From an uncultured Alphaproteobacteria bacterium (lineage in GTDB: Bacteria; Pseudomonadota; Alphaproteobacteria; Rhodobacterales; Rhodobacteraceae): a stretch of 64,000 bases of DNA. Shown here piece by piece: positions 26,689 to 36,101 of this stretch. The stretch is taken from NCBI GenBank assembly GCA_902530595.1, contig CACAAX010000003.1:1-64000 (forward strand). Direction: 5' to 3'. Made by a program: the position numbers and the translations under genes. The first letter of the stretch is position 1; each line of letters begins with the position of its first letter. The notes beneath the pieces were generated by a model, which was not told the DNA's origin, made no database searches, and saw only the letters and a list, made by a program, of their open reading frames with translations.

Positions 26689-28770
26689 TTGATTGCTGTA
26701 ATAAGCTATTTTGATAGTAATCCAGAGCCTTTTAATTGTGAGAGCGTTGTAGCAGAAAAGACTGCAACGTCTCGTGATGGTTTTTATTTTGTGCCTTTAA
26801 ATAAAGATGAGGTGCCCTTGGGAAGTCAAATAATTTTAAAAGAAGAACCAATAGAAGGGCTGAAGAAATATTTGTCGAATAGAAACTTTCAGGGTATTGG
26901 ACCAAAGAATGCCGATACCATAGCGCAGAATATTGGAATGAAAGTTATCAAGTATTTACACGAGCGCAATGTAACCGTCCTTGAAGAAAAAACATCAAAG
27001 AAACTTTCCGAAGCTTTGTTAGGAGGGTGGGATCTAGATTATGAAAACTCAGGGTTTGAAATATTATTTTCACAAATTGGCTTTTCATATACGCAAAAGA
27101 AATTTGTTAAAGAAGAGTTTGGGGATAAGTTCTTTGCTGAAATACATCAAGATCCATATATGTTGCTTCAAAGAATTCCTAGACTCAGCTTCGATAAGAT
27201 AGAGAGTATTATTTCCATTTTTGGAATTGAAGTTTCTTTAGATCAAAAAATAGTTGCTGCTACGAGACATGCACTGATGCAAAGTGAAGCCGAACGTGGC
27301 AATACCTGTGGGCCTTTAGAGAGGGTTTTACTGAGAACTCAAGAAATAACAAAAAATGACATTGAAACAATTCAAACGGCTATTAACAGCCATGAGCATT
27401 TATTTAATAATTTTAAAGTGCAAGATAAAAATTTTTTAGAAACCATAGAAGCATGTGAACGAGACAATGATATTGCTCAACAGATCTGTTTGATAAAAGA
27501 TAATTTCAAACCAATAAAGGGCAAGCAGTTTTCGGCTAACAAAAATGCCACCAATCCTTTATCAGAAGAACAAGTGCAAGCAATCCAAAATTCATTAGAA
27601 GCAGGAGTTTCGATTATTACTGGTGGCCCAGGAACAGGTAAAACAAGAATTATAGAAGGCCTCGCTCAAGTTTTAGTCAACGGCTTTAGAAAGACAATTC
27701 GTATCTGTGCTCCGACGGGACGAGCGGCAAAACGAATAGCAGAAAATCAAGCATTAAAAAAATTTCAACCATCGACAATTCACATGCTAAAAGCGATGAT
27801 AGATTCATCAGCTAAGGATATTGAGTTTGATACTTTGATTGTGGATGAATCCTCCATGATCGATATAAATTTATTCAATGATTTGGTCAAAATGCTACCT
27901 TTAGGGTCACAACTTATTTTAATTGGAGACGTTGACCAACTACCTCCTGTCGGTGCAGGGCAACCATTTTTAGATTTAATAAGATCAAAAAAAATTGTTG
28001 TTAGCAGATTATCAAAGCAATTTCGACAAGGCAGTGATAGCGTGATCCCAAAAGTAGCTAGAGCAATAAATAAAGGCGAGTTAATAGAATTCTCTTCAGA
28101 TTTTTCTAGCTCAGGCTTTTCATTTGTAGAAGTTGACAAGGGTCAAGTCGTTGAAAAAATTATTGAAGTAGTTGATTTTTTTACCGGGAATAAAAACGGC
28201 AGTATAGATTTTGACAAAACACAAATTCTTTCCCCAATGCGCCGTTATTCTAGTGGTCTTATAAATTTAAATTCAATTATGCAAAAAAAATATAACCCTA
28301 ATGGTGAAAAGGTTTTTTCAAAAATGGAGGGTGAAAAAGAAATACAATTTTGTGCAGGGGATAAGGTGATATGTACACAAAATGATTATGATATTGATGT
28401 TAGAAATGGCGATATTGGTTACGTTGTAAATAAAGTTGGAAAAAATATTAGAGTGGAGTTTGATGGAGAAATGAAACTCTTTCATAACAATAAAATAGAT
28501 TATTTAGATTTAGCGTATGCTATAACGGTTCATAAGAGTCAAGGCTCTGAATACCCAAACGTTGTGATGCCAATAGTGGATGATCATCGCATAATGCTTA
28601 CAAGGAAATTGATATATACGGCAATCACAAGAGGGAAGCAAAATGTCTGCTTAATTGGGAGCAAAAGAGTATTACGAGAAGCACTTAAAAAAGTTTTTTT
28701 AAATTTACGGTATTCTAATCTCAATCAAAAAATTGAAAAAGCTAACATAAATTTATTTCACCAAAATTAG
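26689..28770 (+). CDS. recD2: RecD2-like DNA helicase
   Basis: Superfamily 1B 5'-3' DNA helicase of the RecBC-independent RecD2 type. The N-terminal part holds an OB-like segment and helix-hairpin-helix units ('FQGIGPKNADTIAQNIG', about 67-83 here). Walker A is 'GGPGTGKT' (about 312-319), Walker B 'LIVDESSMID', motif III 'LILIGDVDQLPPVGAGQPF', and the last motif 'AYAITVHKSQGSEYPNVVMPI' followed by 'TAITRGKQNV'. Start: GGAG at 26675-26678 is well spaced for TTG 26689, poorly for GTG 26680. About 693 residues, a little shorter than average. The gene is divergent from the cyclase. Confidence 0.9.
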   Translation: MIAVISYFDSNPEPFNCESVVAEKTATSRDGFYFVPLNKDEVPLGSQIILKEEPIEGLKKYLSNRNFQGIGPKNADTIAQNIGMKVIKYLHERNVTVLEEKTSKKLSEALLGGWDLDYENSGFEILFSQIGFSYTQKKFVKEEFGDKFFAEIHQDPYMLLQRIPRLSFDKIESIISIFGIEVSLDQKIVAATRHALMQSEAERGNTCGPLERVLLRTQEITKNDIETIQTAINSHEHLFNNFKVQDKNFLETIEACERDNDIAQQICLIKDNFKPIKGKQFSANKNATNPLSEEQVQAIQNSLEAGVSIITGGPGTGKTRIIEGLAQVLVNGFRKTIRICAPTGRAAKRIAENQALKKFQPSTIHMLKAMIDSSAKDIEFDTLIVDESSMIDINLFNDLVKMLPLGSQLILIGDVDQLPPVGAGQPFLDLIRSKKIVVSRLSKQFRQGSDSVIPKVARAINKGELIEFSSDFSSSGFSFVEVDKGQVVEKIIEVVDFFTGNKNGSIDFDKTQILSPMRRYSSGLINLNSIMQKKYNPNGEKVFSKMEGEKEIQFCAGDKVICTQNDYDIDVRNGDIGYVVNKVGKNIRVEFDGEMKLFHNNKIDYLDLAYAITVHKSQGSEYPNVVMPIVDDHRIMLTRKLIYTAITRGKQNVCLIGSKRVLREALKKVFLNLRYSNLNQKIEKANINLFHQN

Positions 28771-28808
28771 TTTAGTAAGATACATATTTTACACAAAGGA
28801 AAAATTTT

Positions 28809-29846
28809 ATGATCATCAAAGCACCCATAAAATTAATTGGTAACAACGGATCACCCTACACACGAAAGATGGTTGCCTTATTAAGGTATAAGCATATCCC
28901 GTATAAAATTATCTGGGGAGAGCCAGACGAATATTTAGACCGGAACAATATCGAAAAACCTAAGCCAGTTTTACACCCAACATTCTTATTTGAAAATTCT
29001 GAAAAGAAAATTACGGCAGTTACTGACTCAACCCCTATTATTAGAAAGCTAGAGAGCAAATTCACGAGCCGCAGCACTATTCCCTCAAACCCAGTCTTGA
29101 GATTTTTAAACTATTTGCTTGAAGATTATGGTGATGAGTGGGGAACGAAATTTATGTTTCATTACCGATGGCATGATGACAAGGATATTGACAATGCAGG
29201 GACGTTGTTACCCCTTTATGCAAACTCCACTCTTACAAACGAGGAACTTAGTTATAAAAAAGAAAAAATAGCACAGCGCCAACTTGGAAGGGTTTGGGTT
29301 GTAGGATCGAACAAAAAAACAGCGCCTCTTATAGACCAATGTTTCAAAAAAATTATAAGCATTTTAGAGGATCATTTCATTAACTTCCCCTTTTTGCTTG
29401 GATCCCGTCCATCTTCTGCAGATTTTGCTTTCTTTGGACAATTAAGCCAATTGGTAGGATTTGATCCTACACCTCGTTCTATAATAGAGAAAAACTCAAT
29501 GCGCACTATGGCTTGGGTAGGAAAAACAGAGGACCTTTCTGGATTAGAACCCGATAGCGAAGATTGGATCAGTGATTCAAAGCTTCCTGAAACTGTTAAA
29601 AATATCTTTCGTGAAGTTGGAAAGACATATGTCCCAACTATGCTAAAGAACGAAGAAGCTTTTAATAGTGGTGAAGAAAAATGGAGTGCAGAAATTTTAG
29701 GTCGTGAGTGGGAACAAAGAACATTTCCCTATCAAGTAAAATGTTTAAAATGGATTCGTGAAGAGTTCAGAAGTCTTGGTGACAAACATCAAACAAAAGT
29801 ACTTAACTTACTCAAAGATACAGACTGTGAAAGGATCTTGAATTAA
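28809..29846 (+). CDS. Long glutathione S-transferase family protein
   Basis: 345 residues with a thioredoxin-like GST N-terminus, 'IKLIGNNGSPYTRKMVALLRYKHIPY' (about 7-32), where Ser15-Pro16-Tyr17 occupies the usual SPY/F active-site place, then 'TDSTPIIRKLESKF' as the glutathione-contact region. The helical part has 'RPSSADFAFFGQLSQLVG' (about 200-217). About 100 extra C-terminal residues beyond a normal GST follow a group of long GST-like proteins common in marine alphaproteobacteria. Substrate unknown. It has a clean AAGGAA ribosome site. Confidence 0.8.
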   Translation: MIIKAPIKLIGNNGSPYTRKMVALLRYKHIPYKIIWGEPDEYLDRNNIEKPKPVLHPTFLFENSEKKITAVTDSTPIIRKLESKFTSRSTIPSNPVLRFLNYLLEDYGDEWGTKFMFHYRWHDDKDIDNAGTLLPLYANSTLTNEELSYKKEKIAQRQLGRVWVVGSNKKTAPLIDQCFKKIISILEDHFINFPFLLGSRPSSADFAFFGQLSQLVGFDPTPRSIIEKNSMRTMAWVGKTEDLSGLEPDSEDWISDSKLPETVKNIFREVGKTYVPTMLKNEEAFNSGEEKWSAEILGREWEQRTFPYQVKCLKWIREEFRSLGDKHQTKVLNLLKDTDCERILN

Positions 29847-29869
29847 ATAAATGCCCTTATTTTGTAAAG

Positions 29870-30703
29870 TCATTTATCTGGCCTTAGATTCAAGATTATT
29901 TTCTTTGTGGTAGGTATTATCTTCTCATATACGTGAGAAAGAATTTCAATCCTATCAAAAATAGTTGGGTTATTTAATAAGTATTCCCTCAGATTTTCTC
30001 CAAAAACCTGTCTTAATTGTGTTCCTATATTAATTTTGCAAATGGCAGTATTTTTTGCTAACCAATGAAGTTGGGTGGTCTTTATACCGGACCCGCCATG
30101 AATAACGAGTGGGCACTTTACAAATTTTTCAATTTGAGAGACTAGTTTGGTATCGACTTCTGTTGCCTTCTCCTGTTCGAGATGAGTGTTTCCAACAGAA
30201 ATTGCTAAAGCATCTACCTGCGTAGCTGCATAAAATTTTTGTGCAAGTTTCGGTTCAGTAAACTTAGATTTTATCCCTTGATCGTAACCAACAACTCCCA
30301 GCTCTGCCTCTACAGATGCTCCATAATTTTTTGCAAGCTCCACGGCTTTGCATGTCATATCAATATTTTCGTTAAGTTCCATGTTTGACCCATCAAACAT
30401 AATTGATGAAAAGCCATTATCTAGAGCTCTTTCGCACTCTTTTAAATTAGTAGAGTGGTCCAATAGAGTTACGATATTAATTGATGCATCTTCTGCAAGT
30501 TTTTTTAACGTCGGCCCCATTATTTCTATAGGAGTGTTTTCGCGGCAATTTGGTCCAACTTGCAAGATAATTGGGCAGTTAATTTCTTCTGCTGCCTTTA
30601 CATAATATTTTGCATCTTCCCATCCCAGTATAACTAAACCTGCAAGTGCGTACCTCTTGCTTCTAGCAACATGAAGCTCTTGGCTAAGTGTAGATAAGGT
30701 CAT
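29870..30703 (-). CDS. Class II ketose-bisphosphate aldolase, IolJ-like
   Basis: Zn-dependent class II aldolase (FbaA/GatY/IolJ family). Zinc ligands and catalytic residues are in 'IVTLLDHSTNL' (about 78-88), 'SSIMFDGSNMELNENI' (about 99-114), 'SVEAELGVVGYDQG' (about 130-143) and 'PLVIHGGSGIKTTQL' (about 196-210). Length 277 matches. The start overlaps the preceding iolB-like stop by four bases. Its place at the end of the inositol operon makes 2-deoxy-5-keto-gluconate-6-phosphate cleavage (to malonate semialdehyde and DHAP) the best guess, although the operon also encodes a DUF2090 aldolase-like domain. Fructose-bisphosphate or tagatose-bisphosphate cleavage remains possible. Confidence 0.87.
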   Translation of the reverse strand: MTLSTLSQELHVARSKRYALAGLVILGWEDAKYYVKAAEEINCPIILQVGPNCRENTPIEIMGPTLKKLAEDASINIVTLLDHSTNLKECERALDNGFSSIMFDGSNMELNENIDMTCKAVELAKNYGASVEAELGVVGYDQGIKSKFTEPKLAQKFYAATQVDALAISVGNTHLEQEKATEVDTKLVSQIEKFVKCPLVIHGGSGIKTTQLHWLAKNTAICKINIGTQLRQVFGENLREYLLNNPTIFDRIEILSHVYEKIIPTTKKIILNLRPDK

Positions 30704-31539
30704 TTAAATTTGGCTATCATATCTTTAATGCCAGGTATAGTTTCGACTTGCCAGCTATATTCAGGTTGAAAATATTGAACTAAAGATCTCTGAGATTTAC
30801 CGGCTAAAATTGTGAAATAGTACATCTGATAACCTGGAGCGACCACACAAGGATGATACCCCTTATCAATTACAAAAGTTGATCCATCCACTATATGATG
30901 CGCATCTCCAACCTTTTTATTTTCTCCTTGCAATAATTGAAGAGCAAATCCTTCCTTAGGATCGAATCTAAAGTTGTAGACTTCATCATGGTGTGTTTCA
31001 CCATCTCTATCAGTATCGTGTTTGTGGGGTGGAAACCCTGACCATCCACCTTTACCGACAGTAAAAAGCTCAGAAACTAATAGGCGACCAACTTTTCCAT
31101 TTTGTTTTTGTCCTAAGATATGTTTAATTTTTCTATGAGTTTTGGTGTCGTCAGACCCATATTGAACTACATCCACGTCTTCTCCCATAATATAGAATGG
31201 CCGTAATTGCTCTGAATACTTGGCTCCTGCAATAAAAATTTCCGCTTGGTCACAGGCACATTTTATTTTTGCGGTTAAACCCGTTGGCACATATACCCCC
31301 TCAGGCTCTCCGTCCCAAACGTTATTCATCCGATTACCTATTAAACGTTCGTCCAAAGAATAGACATTCACAATAATACTCCCTGTCACAGGGACAATGC
31401 AGCTCTCATACTCTTTTAATTCGTATACAAATTCTTCATCTCTATTTAAAGTAACCCTATTGAAAAAAGCGTATGGAACTTTTGCATCGTTTATATCAAT
31501 TATGGGTCTATTATCATTGTCATGGGGCGGTATGTGCAA
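30700..31539 (-). CDS. Second 5-deoxy-glucuronate isomerase-like protein (IolB paralogue)
   Basis: IolB-family bicupin, 279 residues. The metal-binding motif appears as 'GFPPHKHDTDRDGETHHDEVYNF' (about 168-190) and the distal ligands in 'VIDKGYHPCVVAPGYQMYYFTILAG' (about 225-249). It differs clearly from the canonical IolB at 33452 in the N-terminal half and has an extra C-terminal stretch ending 'VETIPGIKDMIAKFK'. It sits between the second PfkB kinase (9 bases upstream) and the aldolase (4-base overlap). It may act on a different inositol isomer product or another deoxy-uronate; that is inference. Confidence 0.85.
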   Translation of the reverse strand: MHIPPHDNDNRPIIDINDAKVPYAFFNRVTLNRDEEFVYELKEYESCIVPVTGSIIVNVYSLDERLIGNRMNNVWDGEPEGVYVPTGLTAKIKCACDQAEIFIAGAKYSEQLRPFYIMGEDVDVVQYGSDDTKTHRKIKHILGQKQNGKVGRLLVSELFTVGKGGWSGFPPHKHDTDRDGETHHDEVYNFRFDPKEGFALQLLQGENKKVGDAHHIVDGSTFVIDKGYHPCVVAPGYQMYYFTILAGKSQRSLVQYFQPEYSWQVETIPGIKDMIAKFK

Positions 31540-31548
31540 TTTATACTC

Positions 31549-32520
31549 CTAATGTGTCTCGATAAATTCAATTAGCTGGTTAAGATTGGGCATTGCCGAT
31601 GCGCATCCTTCTTTCGAAACGACAATAGCTGCAGACGCGTTACCTCTTTTTATAGCTGATTCTAAACTTAATCCATTTGAGAGTGAGTAAAGAATTGTAC
31701 CTAAGAACGCATCACCAGCTCCGTATGGTTTCTTTGCTTTCACTTTAAACACGGTATATGACTCCGTTTCACCATCTAAAATAATGTCACAACCATCAGC
31801 TCCTTTTTTGAATAACACTATTTGGTTTGGATTAAAATTAGCACTGACCTTTCGTAAATCCGTTTGTTCAAACATTATTTCAAACTCTTCTCTATTGCCA
31901 ACACACATATCAGCTATTTTTGCAACTCCTCGAAGTTCAGCGGATGCCAATGATATTGAAGTCCAAGCATTTGCTCTGTAATCAACGTCGAATATAACTG
32001 GGCATTTTGCATTTTTTGATTTTTCGATAAGTAGGTTTATTGTCGATCTCGATGGTTCATCCGAAAGCGCAGTTCCAGTGATCACAATGCCGGCATAATT
32101 CTCTAGATTTAAGTTATCAATATTTTGTTTATCTATCAAAAGATCAGCGGCATTATTACGATAGATAACGACCTTTGGCTCTTCTCTTATCTCTGCTATT
32201 GCAAGTGATGTACGAGCATTATTATTTTGAGACTTGGTTACTAGTGAAGTATCTACTTTATGCTCTTCTAATTTTTTCCAAACAAAATCACCAATTTCAT
32301 CGTCTGAGACCACAGTTATAATTTGAGAACGACCTCCGAGTTTGGAAATAGAAACAGCAATGTTTGCAGCAGATCCCCCCAAATCAGAGATAAATGTACC
32401 GGCTTCACTCGTTTGTTTATTGGCTGGTTTAGGGTAAAGGTCCATTCCAGCTCTTCCTACAATTACAAATTTACCCTTTGCCATTCGTTGTTTTAATTTT
32501 ATGGGTAATTCGATGGTCAT
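31549..32520 (-). CDS. PfkB-family sugar kinase, second IolC-like kinase
   Basis: Ribokinase-family kinase of 323 residues. 'IVGRAGMDLYP' (about 20-30) is the N-terminal phrase typical of 5-dehydro-2-deoxygluconokinases, 'DLGGSAANIAVSISKLGG' (about 47-64) is PfkB signature 1, and 'KKPYGAGDAFLGTILY' (about 264-279) holds the anion hole and catalytic Asp of signature 2. It lacks the C-terminal DUF2090 domain seen on the other kinase of the operon. Spacing is 5 bases from iolE and 9 from the second isomerase gene. It most likely phosphorylates 2-deoxy-5-keto-gluconate or a close analogue. Confidence 0.85.
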   Translation of the reverse strand: MTIELPIKLKQRMAKGKFVIVGRAGMDLYPKPANKQTSEAGTFISDLGGSAANIAVSISKLGGRSQIITVVSDDEIGDFVWKKLEEHKVDTSLVTKSQNNNARTSLAIAEIREEPKVVIYRNNAADLLIDKQNIDNLNLENYAGIVITGTALSDEPSRSTINLLIEKSKNAKCPVIFDVDYRANAWTSISLASAELRGVAKIADMCVGNREEFEIMFEQTDLRKVSANFNPNQIVLFKKGADGCDIILDGETESYTVFKVKAKKPYGAGDAFLGTILYSLSNGLSLESAIKRGNASAAIVVSKEGCASAMPNLNQLIEFIETH

Positions 32521-32525
32521 TAAAC

Positions 32526-33425
32526 TTAGGCAACTATCTTAAAATCATATTCTTCTAAGCAGGAAACTAAGGTATTGAAACCCTTTTTTGCGTACTCAAA
32601 TGGATTGGCTTTCAGAGGATCTTGCTCTGCTTCAATCACTATCCAACCTTTGTATCTAATATCTTTAAGCCGTTTGATAAATTTTCGATAATCAATGCAA
32701 CCATCTCCTGGCACTGTAAACACGCCATCCAATACACAGTCTAAAAAGCTATCTTTACTTTTATCCACATTCTTGAAAACGTCCTTTCTAATATCTTTTG
32801 TATGAATATGATTTATTCTATCCCCATAATTAGAAATAATTTTATCATAATCACCGTCGGCAAATAGAAGATGTCCTGTGTCTAGAAGAAGACCAACTGA
32901 GTCTCTAGTGCTATTCATTAATTGCTCGATCTCATTTTGTGTCTCTACGGCTGTACCCATATGGTGATGAAAGGTCAATGGTACGCCTTTGTCTAAGCAA
33001 TAATCGGCTAGATCACCTAAATCTTGGCCGTATTGCTTAATATCAAATTCGGATAATCTCGGCCTCGAATTCAGGGGTTTATTCTTTTTGTTTTGAACTG
33101 TATTGAACGTTTCACCATAAACTAAAACGCTCGCACCAACTTCGGCAAATAAATTTAAAGTTTCATCTAGTTTAATTTTTTCGTCTTTTAGATTGTTATT
33201 TAGCATTGTGCCAGAATACCAACCGGAAATAAGCTTTAATTCATGCTCTTCTAAAACTTCTTTAAGGCTAGAAGGGGTCTTTGGAAATTTTCCACCCAGC
33301 TCAGTACCTGAAAATCCAGCCAATCGTGTTTCTTTTAAGCATGTTTCTAAACTCGTATCACCTCCAAGTTCAGGTAAATCATCATTAGTCCATGAGATTG
33401 GTGACATACCAAGCTTTACCTCCAT
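32526..33425 (-). CDS. iolE: Myo-inosose-2 dehydratase
   Basis: IolE removes water from 2-keto-myo-inositol (inosose) to give the trihydroxycyclohexanedione substrate of IolD. It has the AP-endonuclease-like TIM barrel: 'LGMSPISWTNDDLPELGGDT' at the start, 'TLNLFAEVGASVLVYGETF', 'LTFHHHMGTAVETQNEIE' (about 150-167), 'LLLDTGHLLFADGD' and 'VIEAEQDPLKANP' near the end. These are close to known IolE enzymes. I chose the ATG at 33425; a TTG two codons upstream is also in frame. About 300 residues, normal. Confidence 0.94.
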   Translation of the reverse strand: MEVKLGMSPISWTNDDLPELGGDTSLETCLKETRLAGFSGTELGGKFPKTPSSLKEVLEEHELKLISGWYSGTMLNNNLKDEKIKLDETLNLFAEVGASVLVYGETFNTVQNKKNKPLNSRPRLSEFDIKQYGQDLGDLADYCLDKGVPLTFHHHMGTAVETQNEIEQLMNSTRDSVGLLLDTGHLLFADGDYDKIISNYGDRINHIHTKDIRKDVFKNVDKSKDSFLDCVLDGVFTVPGDGCIDYRKFIKRLKDIRYKGWIVIEAEQDPLKANPFEYAKKGFNTLVSCLEEYDFKIVA

Positions 33426-33451
33426 ATACAACTCACTTTCTTTAAAACAAT

Positions 33452-34252
33452 CTATTTATTCACTATCCAATCATGATTTGGATCGTTTTTAAACTTCCAA
33501 ACTCTCTTGGGACCTGCCATTACATTTAAATAATAACTTTTATACCCATGTGGGACACCAACTGGATGATAGCCAGCCGGAACTAGTACGACACTTTTAT
33601 CAGAGGGCGACATGGATTCATTAATACTCAAATCGTCCGTGTATACGCGTTGGGTTACGTATCCTTGCGAAGGATCTATTCTATGATAGTACGTTTCTTC
33701 AAGATAGGACTCTGTTGGTAAATTGTCCTGATCATGTTTGTGAGGCGGATAGGAGGACCAGTTTCCTGATGGAGTAATAACCTCAACTACTAATAAGCTA
33801 TCAGCTGGCTCAGTTTCTGGAAGTATGTTGCAAACATATCTAGTGTTGGAACCTTCCCCCCTTTTTTCTTTTTCCATTTTCTCTGGTATAATTACGCGAA
33901 ATTCCTGATCCTGAGTTAAGCCGGGTGCGGTGCAATAAGCAAACTCACAATCTGTAAGTGTATTTATTTCAAAGCTTTGATTGGCTGGACAGTAAAACGC
34001 AAAAGGTGCCTCGTTATCAAAAACTGAACTTCTGCCTTTAAAGTTCCCAACTTCTTCTCCATTTAAAAAAAAGTTTATTTCTCCACTTAATAACACAACG
34101 CAGACCTCTCGTGAGTCACCATTTCTAGAGAACTTATTACCTTTAAAAGCTTTATAAACCTCTAATCCAACATATTTCCAGCCAGCACTCGAAGGAGTGA
34201 TGTTATGTAATCTCATAGATTTCAAATCTGGATTAATTAGGAGCTTGCTCAC
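33452..34252 (-). CDS. iolB: 5-deoxy-glucuronate isomerase
   Basis: Isomerises 5-deoxy-glucuronate to 2-deoxy-5-keto-gluconate in inositol breakdown. Canonical IolB features: 'ITPSSAGWKYVGLEVY' (about 18-33), metal-binding 'SSYPPHKHDQDNLPTESYLEETYYHR' (about 166-191) and 'LVPAGYHPVGVPHGYKSYYLNVMAGP'. Length 266 is typical. The start is GTG, which shares its first base with the last base of the iolD stop (TAGTG), so it is translated by coupling. This is the first of two IolB-type proteins in one operon. Confidence 0.95.
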   Translation of the reverse strand: MSKLLINPDLKSMRLHNITPSSAGWKYVGLEVYKAFKGNKFSRNGDSREVCVVLLSGEINFFLNGEEVGNFKGRSSVFDNEAPFAFYCPANQSFEINTLTDCEFAYCTAPGLTQDQEFRVIIPEKMEKEKRGEGSNTRYVCNILPETEPADSLLVVEVITPSGNWSSYPPHKHDQDNLPTESYLEETYYHRIDPSQGYVTQRVYTDDLSINESMSPSDKSVVLVPAGYHPVGVPHGYKSYYLNVMAGPKRVWKFKNDPNHDWIVNK

Positions 34253-36099
34253 TATTTGGATCCTTTGTCTTGTATTGCTCTAGCCACTAAATACTTCTTT
34301 GAAAGATCTGACTTGCTATTATCGATGAAGGTTTCTGGAATCGCCACATCCCACCAAGCACCTCCTTCCTCAGTACTTATATTTGGATCTGTATCTATCA
34401 CTATAACATTAACGCCCTTTTTTGAAATTGCGCTTTTAACCTCTCTCTCCAATTCAGTTATGTCGGAAACATGGGTGGCTTCAGCTCCCATAGATTTTGC
34501 ATGAGAAACGTAATCAATTTCTATCTGATTCTCGAATTTAGAGTCTGAAAACAGGTTGTTAAACTCAGTCCCCCCAGAAGCTTTTTGTAAGCGATTAATA
34601 CAACCATAACCTCTATTATTTGTAAGGATGAGAGTCATTGAAACGCCCATCATTGCGGCGGTAGCGAGTTCCGAATTCATCATTAGGTAAGAGCCATCGC
34701 CTGCAAAAATTACATTTGGTCTATTAGGTGCAGCGAGATTTACTCCAATACCAGCTGAAACCTCATATCCCATACAAGAATACCCATATTCCATATGATA
34801 CGTATCTTGATCTAAAACTCTCCAGAGTTTATGTAGTTCTCCCGGCATTGACCCTGCTGCGCCTATTACGACTGTGTTTTCTGGCACACTTCGGTTTACT
34901 GCTCCGATTACTTGACTATCGGCAGGTAGACTATTCATTAAACTAGTAGAAGTTACTTTGTCTACGTCTTTTGTCCAATTTGACTTTGCTTGGGAATAAT
35001 GCGCGATATAGTCTGCACTAACCTTATAATTTATGCTTAGCTCTCTCAGCAATTGGAGTGTCTCCTTAGCATCCCCCAGAACAGGTATGGACTTGTGTTT
35101 AGTTAGATCATGTGCCTGAACATTTATGGAATATACCGGAGCTTTTATTAGTCCGTTGGAGCCTGTAGTAAAATCTTGCAAGCGACTTCCTACGGAAATA
35201 ACGAGATCTGCACCTGATATAATTGCATTGGCTGAACTAGAACCTGTCACTCCGATAGATCCAAGGTTCTGCTCATCTTTTTCTAACAAGACTGATTTTC
35301 CAGCTTGTGTTGCCACTAGTGGTATTTTAGTTAAATCTAAAAATTTCTTTAGTTCGTTTTGCGCATCGCTATATTTTACTCCTCCACCAGCGATTACTAC
35401 AGGTTTTTTTGACTTTTTTAGTGAGTTAGCCAACCTCTCTATCTCTCTTCGGTCTGGTTGAATTCTTCTGACATTCCAGTGAACAATTTCAAAAAAAGAT
35501 TCTGGATAATTATAGGCTTCGGCTTGGACATCTTGACAAAACGCAAGAGTAACAGGGCCAGCCATAGCTGGGTCAGTAAGAATAGACATGGCTTTTGGTA
35601 ACGCATTGAGTAATTGTTCGGGCCTAGTTATTCGATCAAAATATCTGCTGACCGGTCTGAAGCAATCATTGGCAGATACAGTTCCGTCTTCAAAATCTTC
35701 AACCTGTTGAAGTACTGGGTCAGGGCGTCTGTCAGCAAAGATATCACCTGGTAGTAAAAGAATTGGTAGCCTATTAACGTGAGCTAATGCCGCTGCTGTT
35801 ACTAGGTTGGTTGCTCCAGGACCAATAGATGATGTGACGGCCATAAACCTTCTCCTTCGCATCTCTTTTGTATATGCTAATGCCGCATGGGCCATGCCTT
35901 GCTCGTTATGCCCTCTATAAGTCGGAAGTTCGGATTTATGCTTTTCTAAAGCCTCACCTATGCCAGCAACGTTACCGTGACCAAATATTCCCCACACACC
36001 TTTGAAAGCCATTTCAAACGATCCATCAAATTGTTCAATCTTCTGGGCAATCATCCACTTTACCAGAGCCTGCGCTGCAGTTAATTTAACTGTTTTCAT
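34252..36099 (-). CDS. iolD: 3D-(3,5/4)-trihydroxycyclohexane-1,2-dione hydrolase
   Basis: Thiamine-diphosphate enzyme that opens the cyclohexanedione ring to 5-deoxy-glucuronate. N-terminal 'LTAAQALVKWMIAQKIE' and 'GVWGIFGHGNVAGIGEAL', with the activating Glu in 'TYRGHNEQGMAHAALAY' near residue 62 of the chosen form. The ThDP motif is 'FAGDGSYLMMNSELATAAMM...NNRGYG' (about 465-495). I place the start at ATG 36099, which has GAGGA about ten bases before it; the in-frame codon at 36120 would overlap the upstream gene. About 615 residues, normal. Confidence 0.95.
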   Translation of the reverse strand: MKTVKLTAAQALVKWMIAQKIEQFDGSFEMAFKGVWGIFGHGNVAGIGEALEKHKSELPTYRGHNEQGMAHAALAYTKEMRRRRFMAVTSSIGPGATNLVTAAALAHVNRLPILLLPGDIFADRRPDPVLQQVEDFEDGTVSANDCFRPVSRYFDRITRPEQLLNALPKAMSILTDPAMAGPVTLAFCQDVQAEAYNYPESFFEIVHWNVRRIQPDRREIERLANSLKKSKKPVVIAGGGVKYSDAQNELKKFLDLTKIPLVATQAGKSVLLEKDEQNLGSIGVTGSSSANAIISGADLVISVGSRLQDFTTGSNGLIKAPVYSINVQAHDLTKHKSIPVLGDAKETLQLLRELSINYKVSADYIAHYSQAKSNWTKDVDKVTSTSLMNSLPADSQVIGAVNRSVPENTVVIGAAGSMPGELHKLWRVLDQDTYHMEYGYSCMGYEVSAGIGVNLAAPNRPNVIFAGDGSYLMMNSELATAAMMGVSMTLILTNNRGYGCINRLQKASGGTEFNNLFSDSKFENQIEIDYVSHAKSMGAEATHVSDITELEREVKSAISKKGVNVIVIDTDPNISTEEGGAWWDVAIPETFIDNSKSDLSKKYLVARAIQDKGSK

Positions 36100-36101
36100 T
36101 T